64,000 bases of DNA from assembly GCF_043641665.1 (NCBI RefSeq), contig NC_092196.1, forward strand, positions 14,319,692-14,383,691. The letters run 5' to 3'. This document shows positions 1 through 15,174 of the stretch, piece by piece. This stretch comes from Enoplosus armatus. Taxonomy: Eukaryota; Chordata; Actinopteri; Centrarchiformes; Enoplosidae. How positions within the stretch are numbered: the first letter of the stretch is position 1; each line of letters begins with the position of its first letter. Below the pieces are notes generated by a model that saw only the letters and a list, made by a program, of their open reading frames with translations, had not been told where the DNA came from and did not search any database. The translations under genes and the position numbers were made by a program.

Positions 1-18
1 TTTGTTGTTGGTTTTTAG

Positions 19-3000
19 CTCCGCTACAGGAAGGATAAAATTCAGTCCAAACAAAAGCCTATCTTTCCAGTGGTGAATGAAGTCAAAGACCTGTCCAGTG
101 GTTGTGCTGTTGCTGCAGTCATACACTACTATTGCCCTGGCCTGCTAAGACTTGAAGGTACCAAGAAACATTGTAACCACAAACAGTATTTTAGTACTTA
201 ATGTGTTTATGTCAGTTTAACACTTTTTTTCCTCCCTGTAAGATGTTTGTATGAAGGAGTCCATGTCTGCAGCAGACAGCCTGTACAACCTCCAGTTCAT
301 CCATGAATTCTGTGACAGCTGTCTGAAGAGCTGCTGTCACTTGGCACTAGAGGACATGCTATACACACCACAGGAGCTTCAGGTACTTACATTCACACTC
401 CTGATCATTAATCGAATGATCGACACATTAACAAACATTTCGAGTACAGTATTGTTTTCTTAATGCCTGATTTATTCTCTGTGGTCTGTTTAGCTTAACT
501 TGTTGAGCTTCCTAGCAGAACTGCTTAGCTGGTTTGAAGTACAAAGGCCAGACTTTGTTCAGCCAATGGACATGTTAGGTAAGTGTCACCAATTTGGTGG
601 TCCTGTTTAATCCCACCAGTAAGATAATAACATTGAATATCTGTAATCTTATTGGGTGTTTTCTTTTTTGTTAGATGGATCTACACCAGTAACACCAAGC
701 AGCTTGGGTGGTAACAGGTACAGAAGCTCTCTGAATATGATTTTTCTTTTGTCATAGTCTTTGGCATATTCTTTGTTGGATATTGTTTGTTTCAACTGAA
801 AGGTTGGTTCTCTGCCTTACAGTACTTCCCCTTCTATCTTCAAGAAGCCTTTCCTCCCCATCTCCTCTCCTGCGTCAGGTAAGATTAAGACTGTGTCCTG
901 TCATCATTACATCAAGCTACAGTGTTTTGTATGTGTTTCTATCATTTTACAATGTGATTCACCTATTTCCCTCAATCCTTGTTTGTCTTTTAGTTGTGTT
1001 TCGTGTTGTATGGTAGTCTTGTTTTCTTATTTTTATGGATATTTGAAACTTTTTGGTGACTGCTTGGTTAATTTGTGCATCCCTGTGTGGTGTGCATGCC
1101 TTTACATGTCTATGTGTGTGTCCCATTGTACTCAGGATCTTTGACTCAGTCTACCTCAATGTCTCATATAGAAGGAGTTGGAAAGACATGGAGCAAGAAA
1201 CCTCTCAGGTAAAACCCATATATTCAGTACCATTTAAACACTGCTTTTTTTTAACTTAACTTTATTGTACTTATACTTGCTTTTTTGCTTCTTAGCCGCC
1301 CCTTGTCAGCAGTATCCTTCAGCATTCCTTTTGGCCTGGACAGTGATGTAGATATTGTGATGGGCAACCCTGTGATAACCCGCTCTGTGAGCTCAGACCA
1401 ACTCAACCCAGCAGGCCAAAACATGACCCAGGTGCCCTACACACCTCCTGAAGACCTCAGCCATCTGCTGAACAAACCCCCTGGCCCCAACGGTCCACAG
1501 AGAGCTTCCTGGGCCACCCAGACTCCCAGTATTCCAAGGTTGGCAGAGGAGAACGGCCTTGCGGCGAGTGAAACAGGAGAGCTGCCTACCATTGAAGAGG
1601 CTCTCCAAATTATCCACAACGAGAGCAAGATGGAGCCTCGTTTACACCCTGATGGGGCTCCTGATGGCTTCTACCTCCACTCTCCTGATGACCCTTCTAG
1701 TTCTAGACATAACAACAACTCAGCACCCATCAGCTGCTCTGCCCCTTCACGCTCAGGAATGATGTACCGGCCCACAGGAGAGTCCAGGGAGCCCACTCGC
1801 ACCAGAAACACCTCTGAGTGTTCACGAGATGATGACTCGGTCTTGAGAGACGGCAGTGTGGACTCGGATGCATCAGAAGACCTGCCTAAGGCCCAGTCCA
1901 CTCCAACCACACCGGCTGCTGGTGCACACTCTGCTAGAGGCCATGGCAAAGAGGTGCCTGACAGTGGTGTGAAGATGACCAGCTTTGCAGAACGCAAAAA
2001 GAAGCAGATTATGGATTCTCCCAAAGCCAGTGACCCTTCTTCTCCTCAGATGACCACGTGGGCACAAAAGTCTGAAGAAAGCCCCAACAAGAGCCCACAA
2101 CTCAATAATGAGATGTCTGAGCTAGGGGTTCGGCTCGAAGAAAAGCGCAAGGCTATTGAAGCCCAGAAGAAACGCATTGAGGCAATTTTTGCTAAGCACC
2201 GGCAAAGACTGGGGAAGAGTGCCTTTCTGCAGATAAAGAAGGAGCAGCGTGAGGGCGAAGGTGAGGGAGAAGGAGGGGATGGCCAGTTCAGCACCTCATC
2301 CACAGAAGAAGACCTCTCTCGCTTGACACTGGAAGAAAAGCTAGCACGAATGGAAGAGGAAGAGCAGCAGGAACAAGATGAACAGCGCCCCTCAGTGGAG
2401 GATGAGGGTAATGTCAAGGGAGGACTTATCCTCAACAAACAGGTCAGTCACTCCAAAGAAAAGGCAGGTACACCAGGAGAGAAGGGCTCTGGGACACCTG
2501 GTGAGAAAATGGTAGCACCACTAGGGGACTATAACAATGCTGTATCCAAGCTCACTGCAGCTCTTACCTCCTTGCAAAGTGACATGCAGCGGCTTACTGA
2601 GCAGCAGAACCAGCTAATCAACAAGAAAGCTCCAGCTTCCAGCAACAAATCCTGGGTCATTCCAGCCAGCCCTAAAACCTCCACCCCAGCCCCTCCCTCT
2701 GCACGCCTGCCTCGAGAATCCACCCGAGATTTCAATTCAGCCTCCTCTTCTCCGTCTCCATCTCGCAAAATCACAAACCACACTTCTCCTAAATCTCCTC
2801 AAGTCCACCGTAGAGCCCAATCTGTGCCCCCTAAAAGCCCCAAACACCACCAACACAGTCGTCCCTTGGACATTAAGGTCCCAACCCTGTCGAGGGTTCT
2901 CAACCCACCTCAAAACGTGGACCGCATCCCCCACCTTCGTCGTGTAAATCCCTGGCAATCCCAAGTCCAGACTTCGTCTTCATTCTCTATTGGTGACTCT

Positions 3001-5529
3001 GACAGCCTAGATGAGCTGCGCTCATCTACATCGACTCCTGTCCCCACGCCTACACCGACCCCTATACCAACTCCCCGTCCTGCTGCAGATGACACCCTGT
3101 CAGAGGTAGGCTCCAATGACGATCATAGTATATTTAGTATGGACCTGGAGGCCGAGCCCTTGCATGGTCCTTCAGCTAAGAAGGAAGGGCTTGTAGGTGG
3201 GGGCTGCAGCTCTGGTGCCGCATCAGAGTGCTCCTTCGAGAGTGATGTCCCTGCAGGGATGTTGAATGGCAAACGCAGTAGCCTGATAGAGATCTCGCTG
3301 TCTGCTCTGCGAGGAGATGTGGAGGAGGATGACCAAGTACCTGATGCTTTCTCTGACTCGATGAGTGACCGGACAGAGCCGGAGGCGAAAGGAGGGGTTG
3401 GATTCTTTTTCAAGGTAGGTGACTGATTATTACTATTCCTGTATGTGCCATTCTAAAAATGCTGTTTTGTAAGGTCAGCACATTCATGCCTTTTTTATTT
3501 CTGTTTTTATTATAAGGATGACAAGGAGCGACCGGAGGATGAGATGGCCCAGCGAAGAGCAGCTTTGCTGGAGAAACAACAGAAGAGAGCAGAAGAGATG
3601 AAAAGACGCAAACTTGAGCAGGAAAAAGAATCAAAGTGAGACCTTTTTATTCAAATACCTGCATTCATAACCAAATGGTTAGGGTTTATTGATTTATTGT
3701 TGCTATTATTTGTCTGATACATCAGTCTCCTCATGTTTTTATCATTGGTTTTGCAATGTCAATGTCACACATTGAAAGTTTTACACATTATCGTACTGTA
3801 CTTTTAGCAAGCCTCAGTGGATGGTCATCGAGGGGTGGGGGAATAAGAGTGAGGACAGACCCCAGACCCCTGGAACCCCTCCAGCATCACGCACCCCACC
3901 AGTAGAGGGGACTCCCCAGCGCAGAGGAGACTTCACTAGGCAGGAGTATGAGAGGAGACACCAGCTGAAGATTATGGAAGACTTGGACAAGGTGCTGAGG
4001 CAGAAACCCACCACGGTTCGTGGTGTCAAGAAGCAGAGACCTAAGACTGTGTTCAGAGATGACTCCGTCCTCTCTCATAGCCCTGTCAAGGGTTTCATGG
4101 GTAAATAGTTATGATGTTTACACACACTGGTCTTAGTCTTTGGATGCCCTCTTCTTACACTCACGTGTGTTTGGTTTCTCAGTATAATGTATTTTTCCAT
4201 TCCTCCTTCTAGGCACCAAGCTTAACAAAGTGTACTCCCACTCAACCATGAACCTGTCCTCCATGGCTAATGACTCTGGAGGCCTGACTGTCAGGAAGTC
4301 TCCCAGGTATAGTGACCACCTGCATGGTGATGATGGCTTGTATTTTCTTCATCAGTGCTTGGAAAGTTGCAGGCACATAATTAAGCCAAAATCAGTGTCA
4401 AGATTATCAAGTCCCAGATAAATAAAAAAATTCTTTTTCACAATGTTGGTACATTTCCTCTCATAAAGTAGAGCTGGGCAATATATCATTATGATATTGA
4501 TATCATTATATGAGATTCACTGTGATTTAGCGAAGTAAAATGAACACCTCTGTGTGTTTGTTGATTATGACCACATTATTATTGATCATCTTTCAAAACG
4601 TGTCTGTAAATATTTATCAAGGTATTCAATGTGTTTGTGTGTTATTATATACCAACTACAGGTCTTGTGGTAGCTGTTATCAGTGTCATCAGGGTTAAAG
4701 GTGTATGTACACACAGCCTCAAGGTCTATAACTGACTTTCCTCACTAAACTCTTTTTTTTGACTCCCTCTAGCCGTTCACACTCTCCCTCCCGGCTAATG
4801 TCACCAGGCACCAGACGAATGAGTGCTCAGAACGGAGAAAAGGACTGGGAGAACGGCTCCACTATTTCCTCCCCGGCCTCAATCCCAGAATACACAGGTC
4901 AGTGTTCCAAACTGAGAGAAAATCAATCCAGTGAGCATTGTTTTGTTGAGTTAATGACATTTGGAAATGCTGTGACTTACAGGACCAAAGTTGTACAAGG
5001 AGCCTAGCTTTAAGTCCAACAAGTTCATCATCCATAATGCTATCACTCGCTGCTGCCTGGCCGGCAAGGTCAATGAACCACAGAAAAACAAGATTGTAGA
5101 GGTAAGCCATACTGCCGTGTCAGAGTCCAACAAAGAGATCCCCCCTAACTAGGCTATAAGTTACTGTGATTTCTTTTGTCAGCTGCACTTACATTGTGTT
5201 TTATTCTTTTTCTGTCTTCCCCTCTTCAGGATATGGAGAAGAGCACAGCCAACCACTTCCTCATCCTCTTCAGAGATACCAGCTGCCAGTTCAGAGCAGT
5301 TTACACCATGAACCCTGAAACTGAGGAGATGGTACGGCTCACTGGCATTGGCCCCCGGATCATTGCACCTGAGATGGTTGAGTCCATTTACAAGTACAGC
5401 TCTGACCGCAAGCAGTTCACCGTCATCCCGTCCAAAACCATGTCCATGAGTGTTGACGCCTTCACCATCCCCGGCCACTTTTGGCAAAAGCGCCCAGGAA
5501 CTCCCAAGAAGCTTGGCACTCCCAAATAA
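19..5529 (+). CDS. camsap3: camsap3, calmodulin-regulated spectrin-associated protein (3' part, 13 coding exons)
   Basis: Microtubule minus-end binding protein that caps and stabilises non-centrosomal microtubules; the 5' exons are outside the window. Exons: 19-157, 243-382, 494-578, 675-717, 823-878, 1136-1208, 1296-3414, 3517-3635, 3808-4100, 4213-4306, 4773-4897, 4983-5101, 5230-5529 (stop TAA 5527-5529). All junctions are GT-AG and keep frame, giving about 1,234 residues. The first exons encode part of the CAMSAP calponin-homology domain (VIHYYCP). The 2.1 kb exon holds a Ser/Pro-rich linker, coiled-coil stretches (EEKRKAIEAQKKRIEAIF) and the conserved minus-end-binding region around NPPQNVDRIPHLRR. 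Exon 3517-3635 is a charged helix. The last two exons encode the CKK domain, from GPKLYKEPS to SVDAFTIPGHFWQ, ending GTPK. The CKK ending and the neighbours rdh8 and notch3 favour CAMSAP3 over CAMSAP1/2. Human CAMSAP3 is about 1,250 aa, so roughly 200 N-terminal residues may be missing. Confidence 0.9.
4471..4640. mobile_element. degraded interspersed repeat in a camsap3 intron
   Basis: It begins GAGCTGGGCAATATATC and continues with alternating ATTGATATCATTATA and GTGATT runs. I recognise this as a diverged copy of a common fish repeat with 'gagctgggcaatatatcgatat' at its edge, probably a non-autonomous DNA transposon. No target-site duplication could be fixed, so the ends are approximate. 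Confidence 0.45.
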
Positions 5530-6835
5530 AGACATACCCAAGATGGGTAGAGATGTTACCATTCAGGGAACCAACTCCCAACTTGACTCCTATTGTCCTC
5601 TATTTTGGCCAGTGAGACACTTGAGATTGTTCATTACCCAGTTAGACTAGCAGTGGACAGCATGACTGATTAGGCTTTTGGCCAGCTATTAACCTGGACC
5701 CCGAGAATAATCCAGTCAACTCTACATGCCAAGAGAAAGGGCCAATCACTCACTGATTCAGCCAATGTAGTTACAATAGTTTTTCTCTTGAGAGCTTCTG
5801 ATTGACTCTGCCTGATCCACCTAGATTGTAAAATGTAATCCGACTCATTCTGGTAGGATGAAGAATTCTCTATACCTTGCACCCTGCCTCCTCATGCCTT
5901 GCCTTACCCTGCCCCGGAGTCATTTTTGCGACTCTTAGGTAAGAAAAAGAGGGGACAACCACACTGCCTTTGCCCGCACAACAGTATTTTGGGCCAAAGT
6001 AGTTCCTGCCCCTCTCAATTCTGCTTGCTTTTCCTTTTGCTGCCTTTTCTTCTTCTTCCAGGGCTCACTCTCTCTCTCCATTCTACTGAAACAAGTGGCT
6101 CAGCTCTCAGTTCTGATAGGAGATCTCAGCTGAAAATCAATAGCAGGTAACGCTGCTCTCATATGAATGTAGGGCACACACTAACAACTCATTCCATTCA
6201 GGGGTGTTTTCGCTGGTTGGTCAGGACCAGAAAATACCATAGTGGGTGGTTCCTCTTTGGGCTGCACTGGTGGTGGCTACTGTGGTTGTCAATGGACTTG
6301 CACACCTAGAAACTGCCTGTGCCCCCATAGTTTGTGCGTTCCACTCCATTCCAACTCTCCTTCAGCTGTAGACATCTGGATGTTTTTTTTATACTATTTT
6401 GACATGTTTTGCTGGACAAATCGCTTCGGCCTTTGAGAGCTGAAAGAAGAATGGAATTCATGTGACGTTTTCCTCTTAACTTGCTTTTCTCATTTTCAAC
6501 ACGTGATGAATTGAAATGTTATCTGAGCTTATCTTGAAAAACAATACTGGAAACCTGAAGGAGGGCTTTATCATGTTTATCATTACTTGGATACAGCTCT
6601 GTGTGAAAATGATAATCAATGCTGATTTAATATATACTGAATGCTGATTACTTTGATTTTTTGACAATGATTTGTAAAAAGTAAGTTGACCTTTGTAAAG
6701 CTACGAATAAGCTAGCCTGCTGCTTAAGCATTAGTGAGATGTATGTTTGAAATGAGAACGAGTGAATGAGAATGAATAGAAATTGATGAACAGCTAAAAA
6801 TTGCTAAAACCTTTTGCCTAGGGATTGATATGATT

Positions 6836-6841
6836 AATAAA
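6836..6841 (+). terminator. proximal camsap3 polyadenylation signal AATAAA
   Basis: Canonical AATAAA about 1.3 kb after the camsap3 stop, followed within 60 bases by T/GT-rich sequence (ctgtttgtgtgttcctg). It would give the shorter 3' UTR. Confidence 0.45.
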
Positions 6842-7635
6842 TCCTTTAGGTCACTAGGAGTCTGTTTCCTATTATATGATTCCCTGTTTGTGTGTTCCTG
6901 CATATAAACAGTAGGTTTCTTAATGAAGGATCATTCCGGACTGTAACAGCCCTCATCTTCCCCACACAGTCTCTAGAGACACCTTCATGTATAACTGGGG
7001 GAATGTAAAACGCCAAACTGTTTCTTTTTTTGCCAGTGTGTCCATTCTATTAGGAAAAACACTTGACCTTGCAGTTGCTTGTGATCAGGTCAATATCACC
7101 ACAAAATCTGTGGGAAATTGGCCTTCTTCAATTCCTTTGCAGTCTTAAGCACTACAGCAGCTGCCGTGGTGCAGCTGTCTTCCTTCAAATCACTGACTGC
7201 CTCTTAACAAATGTGTTGTTTGAATGAGATTCCAATGTGAAAAAAACAATGTCAAGAACAGCATTTAGGAAAAATGGTAAGATGATTGAAAGTGTGAGTG
7301 GAGGAGTGCATGTGGAATTAGTGGGTGTTTGTATTTATGTGTTTGTAAAGAGTAGTATGTGGTAGTTAAACACTATATTTTGATTCTGTGCAATTCTGCC
7401 CTAGAAACCCCCACGTCACCCAGAGGTGTATTTATTTGGTTTGCATTAGATGGTGCATTTGATGTTTAGTTTCAGGTTCTACTTATGTCTTTTTTTGGTT
7501 AAAATGGTAAGTCACTCATTCATTTCATAGGCTTTGTCATAACATTTGTTTTCTTTCTTTTCTGTTTAAATATGTGCCAGCACATTATGTATGTTCATTT
7601 CATAAATTGACTATCCTTGGCAACTGGACCAGACA

Positions 7636-7641
7636 AATAAA
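7636..7641 (+). terminator. distal camsap3 polyadenylation signal AATAAA
   Basis: Canonical AATAAA followed about 20 bases later by a T/GT-rich stretch (catatgttttttcattccc). It is the last plus-strand hexamer I noted before the 3' end of the convergent NR5A gene. Confidence 0.55.
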
Positions 7642-7872
7642 AATCCTTTTTAAATCATCGTCATATGTTTTTTCATTCCCATCTTTATTTTCCCATTTGC
7701 ATGGTTTGTTATTGGAATTTTGAATGGGTGCTGTTGATATCAGTTAGAGCCACTAGCCTGTGAGTGAATGCAAAATCTTGCTGCAGAAACAGTGACAATG
7801 ATATGTTATAATGTTGATACACACTCAGTTAGGGGGTCTGAGTACACATAGGCATATTCAAAAACCAAATTT

Positions 7873-7878
7873 CTTTAT
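7873..7878 (-). terminator. NR5A gene polyadenylation signal
   Basis: TTTATT on the plus strand is AATAAA on the minus strand, about 380 bases beyond the NR5A stop codon. It lies only about 230 bases from the distal camsap3 signal, so the two genes end tail-to-tail. Confidence 0.5.
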
Positions 7879-8257
7879 TCAGTGATACTTTTTTTCTGTA
7901 CACAGTTAAGCCTTTTCCTTCTTAAAAACATGGCTGTGCTTGGATCTCAAATCCGTCCAACAATACAGAAAAAAACATTTACTGGGCTGTTTGGATGTGG
8001 TAATACTGTTAACAATAGGCACTTGGTGAAGCATGACACAGGTTTAGTAAATATCCCCCTTCATTGCTGATCTTGGATCACATATTTCCCCTCACTTCTG
8101 TGATTGAATCTGTAAGGGCTGTTGGAGCATCCCTCTTGACTATTTGCAACAATCAACAAAAGTAAAAAGCACAGTTGGGTCTGAAAAGTAGGTACAAAAA
8201 TTCACAGTAGCAACCTGGCTGTGCCACTCTTGTTTCACCAGATATAGCAGCATTTTC

Positions 8258-11666
<3,409 letters not shown>

Positions 11667-11875
11667 TCTGGCTAATGGGACTTCAGAGCCAGTTCAGCCT
11701 GATCTTCATTGTTGCAGGAGACCAGACAGACACCGAAGGAGAGCCACAGAAAGGCCGGCAGGCAGGCCCAACAGCCCCGGTGGACTGATGGTTGTTTGAG
11801 GCCCACAAGTGGACTTCGATCTGCACTGAGTGTCATAAAACCTCTCCTGACTGGCACTCCTACGCAGTCAGTCAG

Positions 11876-11905
11876 CAAGCCAGCCAGCCAGCCAGCCAAC
11901 CAGCC
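11876..11905. repeat. (CAGC)n simple repeat
   Basis: A run of imperfect AGCC/CAGC tetranucleotides (caagccagccagccagccag, then ccaaccagcc) upstream of the NR5A start codon. Confidence 0.8.
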
Positions 11906-12102
11906 TCTCCATGGGAGACGGTCCGATATCCACCTGCTGGAATGTAACTGTAGTGAAATCACTCTGGTATCATTGAGCCATCCTGGAGCTCAGCTGATAA
12001 GATAAGAGTCCACAGAAGAGTGCAGTTCACCACAGTCAAAATTACAGTCAGATTTCATGTTAATTCCTGCATTATTATTATGAATTGTAGAATTGGAATT
12101 AC

Positions 12103-12192
12103 TGCTGTGGTGGAAGAAGTGCACAGGTCCTTTACTTAAGTAAAAGTACCAGTACAATAATATAAAAATACTCCATTATGAGTAAACTCTTT
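12103..12192. mobile_element. fragment of fish interspersed repeat (AAGTAAAAGTACC type)
   Basis: The block gtggtggaagaagtgcacag, tttacttaagtaaaagtacc, then aaatactccattatgagtaa matches one terminal part of a repeat very common in percomorph fish, which I take to be a non-autonomous DNA transposon. It resembles the ends of the longer copy near 18.7-19.2 kb. The family name is not assigned. Confidence 0.55.
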
Positions 12193-13056
12193 AAGTGTCA
12201 AAAGTGGTTCACAATATAAATCTGAGACATTGTGAGATGATTGATGGGGGAAATAAGACAAAAAAAAAGTTTAGCTGCACAAATGTGTAGTCATTTTTTA
12301 AAAAACTTTTCTCTTATATTTGCTTTTTTTTGAAATAAGGAAACAGTTTACCTTGTTGGGTCTTGGACAGTTATTTAAATGAAACCATCTATGAGGAGGG
12401 GAAATCACTTTTTATTGTAACTGCTAACAGTTAAACATCAGCTATTAATTCTTGAGTAAAATATAATTTATCCACCTTAATATTGCATTCAAGGACAGTA
12501 AAATCCAAAACCTTGATTTTAAACAATACGATATTAGCCAACTTGTGAAATCAGAGACTGTGATTATATTACTCCACATTCGCTGCCAGTGCTTGTGATG
12601 ATAAGGTGCCATTCAACAGCTCAGATGGTACAGGCTGCTTTTATGAAGCTCGCAGTGATGTTAAAGCGATAGGGCAGTTCAAGGGTGGATGGTTATGACT
12701 CTTACACATTAGCTAGTAAATGTATTATGACATTCATCAATAAAATTGTCAGTTTAGCCCCTGACACCTGATACTGACTGTCTCTCAGAAGGCAAATCTT
12801 CATGAAATGAGAAATATTCAACAATCCATAATGTGTGCCTCAGAAAATCCTGGCAGTATTGGTACTCTTGAACTTAATAGTGCTATCTGGTGGTATTGTG
12901 GAGTAACATTGTTCTAAACTGGAGTGGGACTGGGTTGTCTTTTGCAGGCTTCAGATATTGTTAGACCAGCTGCTTTAGACACATTTTAGGACAGGTCCAA
13001 AGACCTTTGATGAGTTAAGATCAAACAACGAAAAGAAATCAATGCAAAAGGGTAAC

Positions 13057-13062
13057 TTTATT
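13057..13062 (-). terminator. SOUL gene polyadenylation signal
   Basis: TTTATT on the plus strand reads AATAAA on the minus strand, about 165 bases past the SOUL-family stop codon. Confidence 0.55.
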
Positions 13063-13225
13063 GAATATAACAGAAAACCATCAGATGAGCTAGTGTAAAA
13101 CATTTTTCAAATCTGTCTGGCAGGTTATTTAAATGACACATTGGGACTTGAAGCAACGTCCAGCTACAAAATCTCTCCATGTACACTGTCTGCGGTGAGC
13201 TGTCATTGCACAGGACTCACAATGT

Positions 13226-15130
13226 TCAAGCGAAAGGAGAAAACTCCATTTCCTCACTGCTGGAACACACAGGGTCATCTTCAACGACAAACCACACCTC
13301 ATTGTGCCTGTTAAACATCGTCATTGGACTGCAAGAAACAAATGCACATACACACACACAATCATTTATTGCAGAATATAAAATCATCTTCTGATAATCA
13401 CTGAGAAAATTATGTTATATCATTTGTTATACCTGTTATATCCAACAGCATAGTGGAAGCCCTTTTTGTATTCTGCATTAACTGCGTCAAGGGCAGAGGA
13501 CAGACTTCCAGCGTTGCTTTTGTCAGACATGCTCGTCATCCATCCTCCGTAGCTCTGTACATACATGTTCATTTCTGGCATGTCATATATGTACACCTGC
13601 AAGACAGCAAAGTTCATTGTCATTAGAACTGAGGGTACACTTCACAGAATAGATTCAAACATGATCATGGAAATCATGACTAGATGAAGGTTGATGTCTA
13701 TTTTTCTGCCATGTTTTGTCAGAGAAGCGTACCTTCTCGTCAGTAGGTTTGGGGGGATTCTTCTGATGTTCGGCTGGCAGCAAGAAACTCATTGTGTAGA
13801 CACCCATTTCCCAAAATGTCTTGTGAGACATTTTCACAACAACAGGAGATGTCATGTCAATTTTCTTTCCTGAAGGTGGACATTCAGAACAGTTTTTTTT
13901 AGAAATGTCACAAACAGGAAACACACAACATATCAAATGTTCTGACTTGAATTTCCAATAAAACCGCCAAACCTATCTCTGCTCTGTGGTCACAACTAAA
14001 TACAGTAATTATAGGTCAAAGGACATTTTAATTTTAGCTGTACCACATATTCAAACAAAGGTTGGAAAGACAAACTGAATCTCTCATTTGTTTTGAAGAC
14101 TTTAAAACATAGCTTAAAGCTTTTTGAATGCTACTTGTGACTGTTTCTGTAATGCTGAGCCACTGTATTGTGAATGTAAATGGTGTGCTGTTCTGATTTT
14201 TCTGTCTATGCTTACACTGTACATGTTTATTTTTGTGCAGAAGTCTCTTGAAAATGAGACGACCTGTTTCAATATTAAATAAAACATGAATGAAATGAAA
14301 GTGGATGCGCACACACACACACACACACACACACACGTACGTACGCACCACTCTTGTTGGCACCAGTGATGTATGCAAACAGTCGTCTGAATGCTCTCAT
14401 TGCTGCAATCTCCATGAAGAAGGATGTCTCATCAGTTGAAACCCATCTCACAGAGTCGTAGTGACGGACCTGAGGGACATGAACAAACATGGTGGGGTGG
14501 GCTTTTTGAAAAGTCTCTTGCACCTGAAATGTGAAAAGGTTTCTCCCTTCCTCTGACACACTCACCTCATATTTGTCAGTCTCACAAACCAGATCAAACA
14601 GCAGGCATTGTTCTGTCTCAGTACAGAACCTCAACTGAGATGAGTTTCTGTGTAATTAGAGGGGAAACTGTTAAAAAGGCACAGATGCAGTCATTAAGAG
14701 GTATATAAGCTGATAGCAATAATCATCTGTGCCAGGATCTGGGTAAAAATGGGATTAGTATCTTCAATTCCTCACATATCCATCAATCTACTTCATGAGC
14801 TGATTAGAAATGTTCATATTTAACCAACCAAAAAAACAACAACACTTCAATGTAAAAACATTAACTTTTTTTACTCTCTAATTTTGGTCAAATGCAGCAA
14901 TCTAATTAGGATAATTGGGATCAATTCAGGTTTCTTACCCAACTCTGGCCTCAGCTGTTAGCACCAGCAGAAAGCCAACAAGCCCTGAAAGATAAATCCT
15001 GAGACACACAATTAACAACATTAAAGCTTAGTTCATACACCCAGAAATTTCTCTTCAATGATTTTCATCTAAGACAATCTGAACAGTAAAACTGTACTTA
15101 CATCGTGGCAGACTGTTGGGCTCCGTGCAT
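13226..15130 (-). CDS. SOUL/heme-binding-protein 2-like protein, probably secreted
   Basis: SOUL-domain proteins bind heme or related tetrapyrroles; the physiological role of secreted fish members is not settled. Exons, 5' to 3': 15102-15130, 14939-14998, 14566-14647, 14349-14469, 13733-13869, 13433-13596, 13226-13328; phases agree, giving 231 aa. The family core is clear: FDLVCETDKYE joined to VRHYDSVRWVSTDE, then FFMEIAAMRAFRRLFAYI, NKSGKKIDMTSPV, MSFLLPAEHQ and VYIYDMPEMNMYVQSYGGW. Intron 3 is only 96 bases, and the acceptor at 14470 was chosen because it joins the two halves of the family motif exactly. The N-terminus IYLSGLVGFLLVLTAEA is a typical signal-peptide core. A second ATG formed across the exon 1/2 junction (residue 10) would give a tidier signal peptide and a 222-aa product. 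No membrane segment follows. Confidence 0.85.
14311..14336. repeat. (AC)13 microsatellite
   Basis: Perfect dinucleotide run inside SOUL intron 4. It lies only a few bases from the splice donor at 14348, so length changes would move the repeat relative to the splice site. Confidence 0.95.
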
Positions 15131-15165
15131 TCCAAATTGTATCTTTGCAGTCTGGTCCACAGCAA

Positions 15166-15174
15166 CTATTTATT
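15166..15174 (-). promoter_or_regulatory. candidate TATA-like box of the SOUL gene
   Basis: The minus strand reads GGAATAAATAGTTGC about 36-45 bases upstream of the first ATG. If it works as a TATA box, transcription would begin only about 10 bases before that ATG. This favours use of the junction-spanning second ATG. Inference from spacing only. Confidence 0.35.

Larger units (their letters stand above)
5530..7660 (+). other. camsap3 3' untranslated region
   Basis: No coding frame of note follows the camsap3 stop. The stretch is AT-rich and carries two polyadenylation hexamers on the plus strand, so a 3' UTR of about 1.3 or 2.1 kb is inferred, with possible alternative 3' ends. No transposon or RNA gene was recognised in it. 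Confidence 0.6.
11667..13056. other. intergenic region between the NR5A and SOUL genes
   Basis: This holds the NR5A 5' flank, which lies to the right because the gene is on the minus strand, a short CAGC-type repeat and one transposon-like fragment. No further coding frame or clear TATA box was recognised. Frames at 11672-11962 and 11709-12005 overlap the NR5A 5' flank but have no family signature. Confidence 0.5.

Noticed and set aside
19..5529. Calling the CAMSAP gene camsap1 or camsap2
   Set aside because: The CKK end SVDAFTIPGHFWQ and final GTPK fit CAMSAP3 best, and the neighbourhood agrees.
14470..14540. Alternative SOUL splice using the upstream acceptor before VQETFQKAHPTM
   Set aside because: It would insert 17 or more residues inside the conserved YE-VRHYDSVRWVS motif. 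The acceptor ctcag at 14470 joins the motif exactly as in the family.
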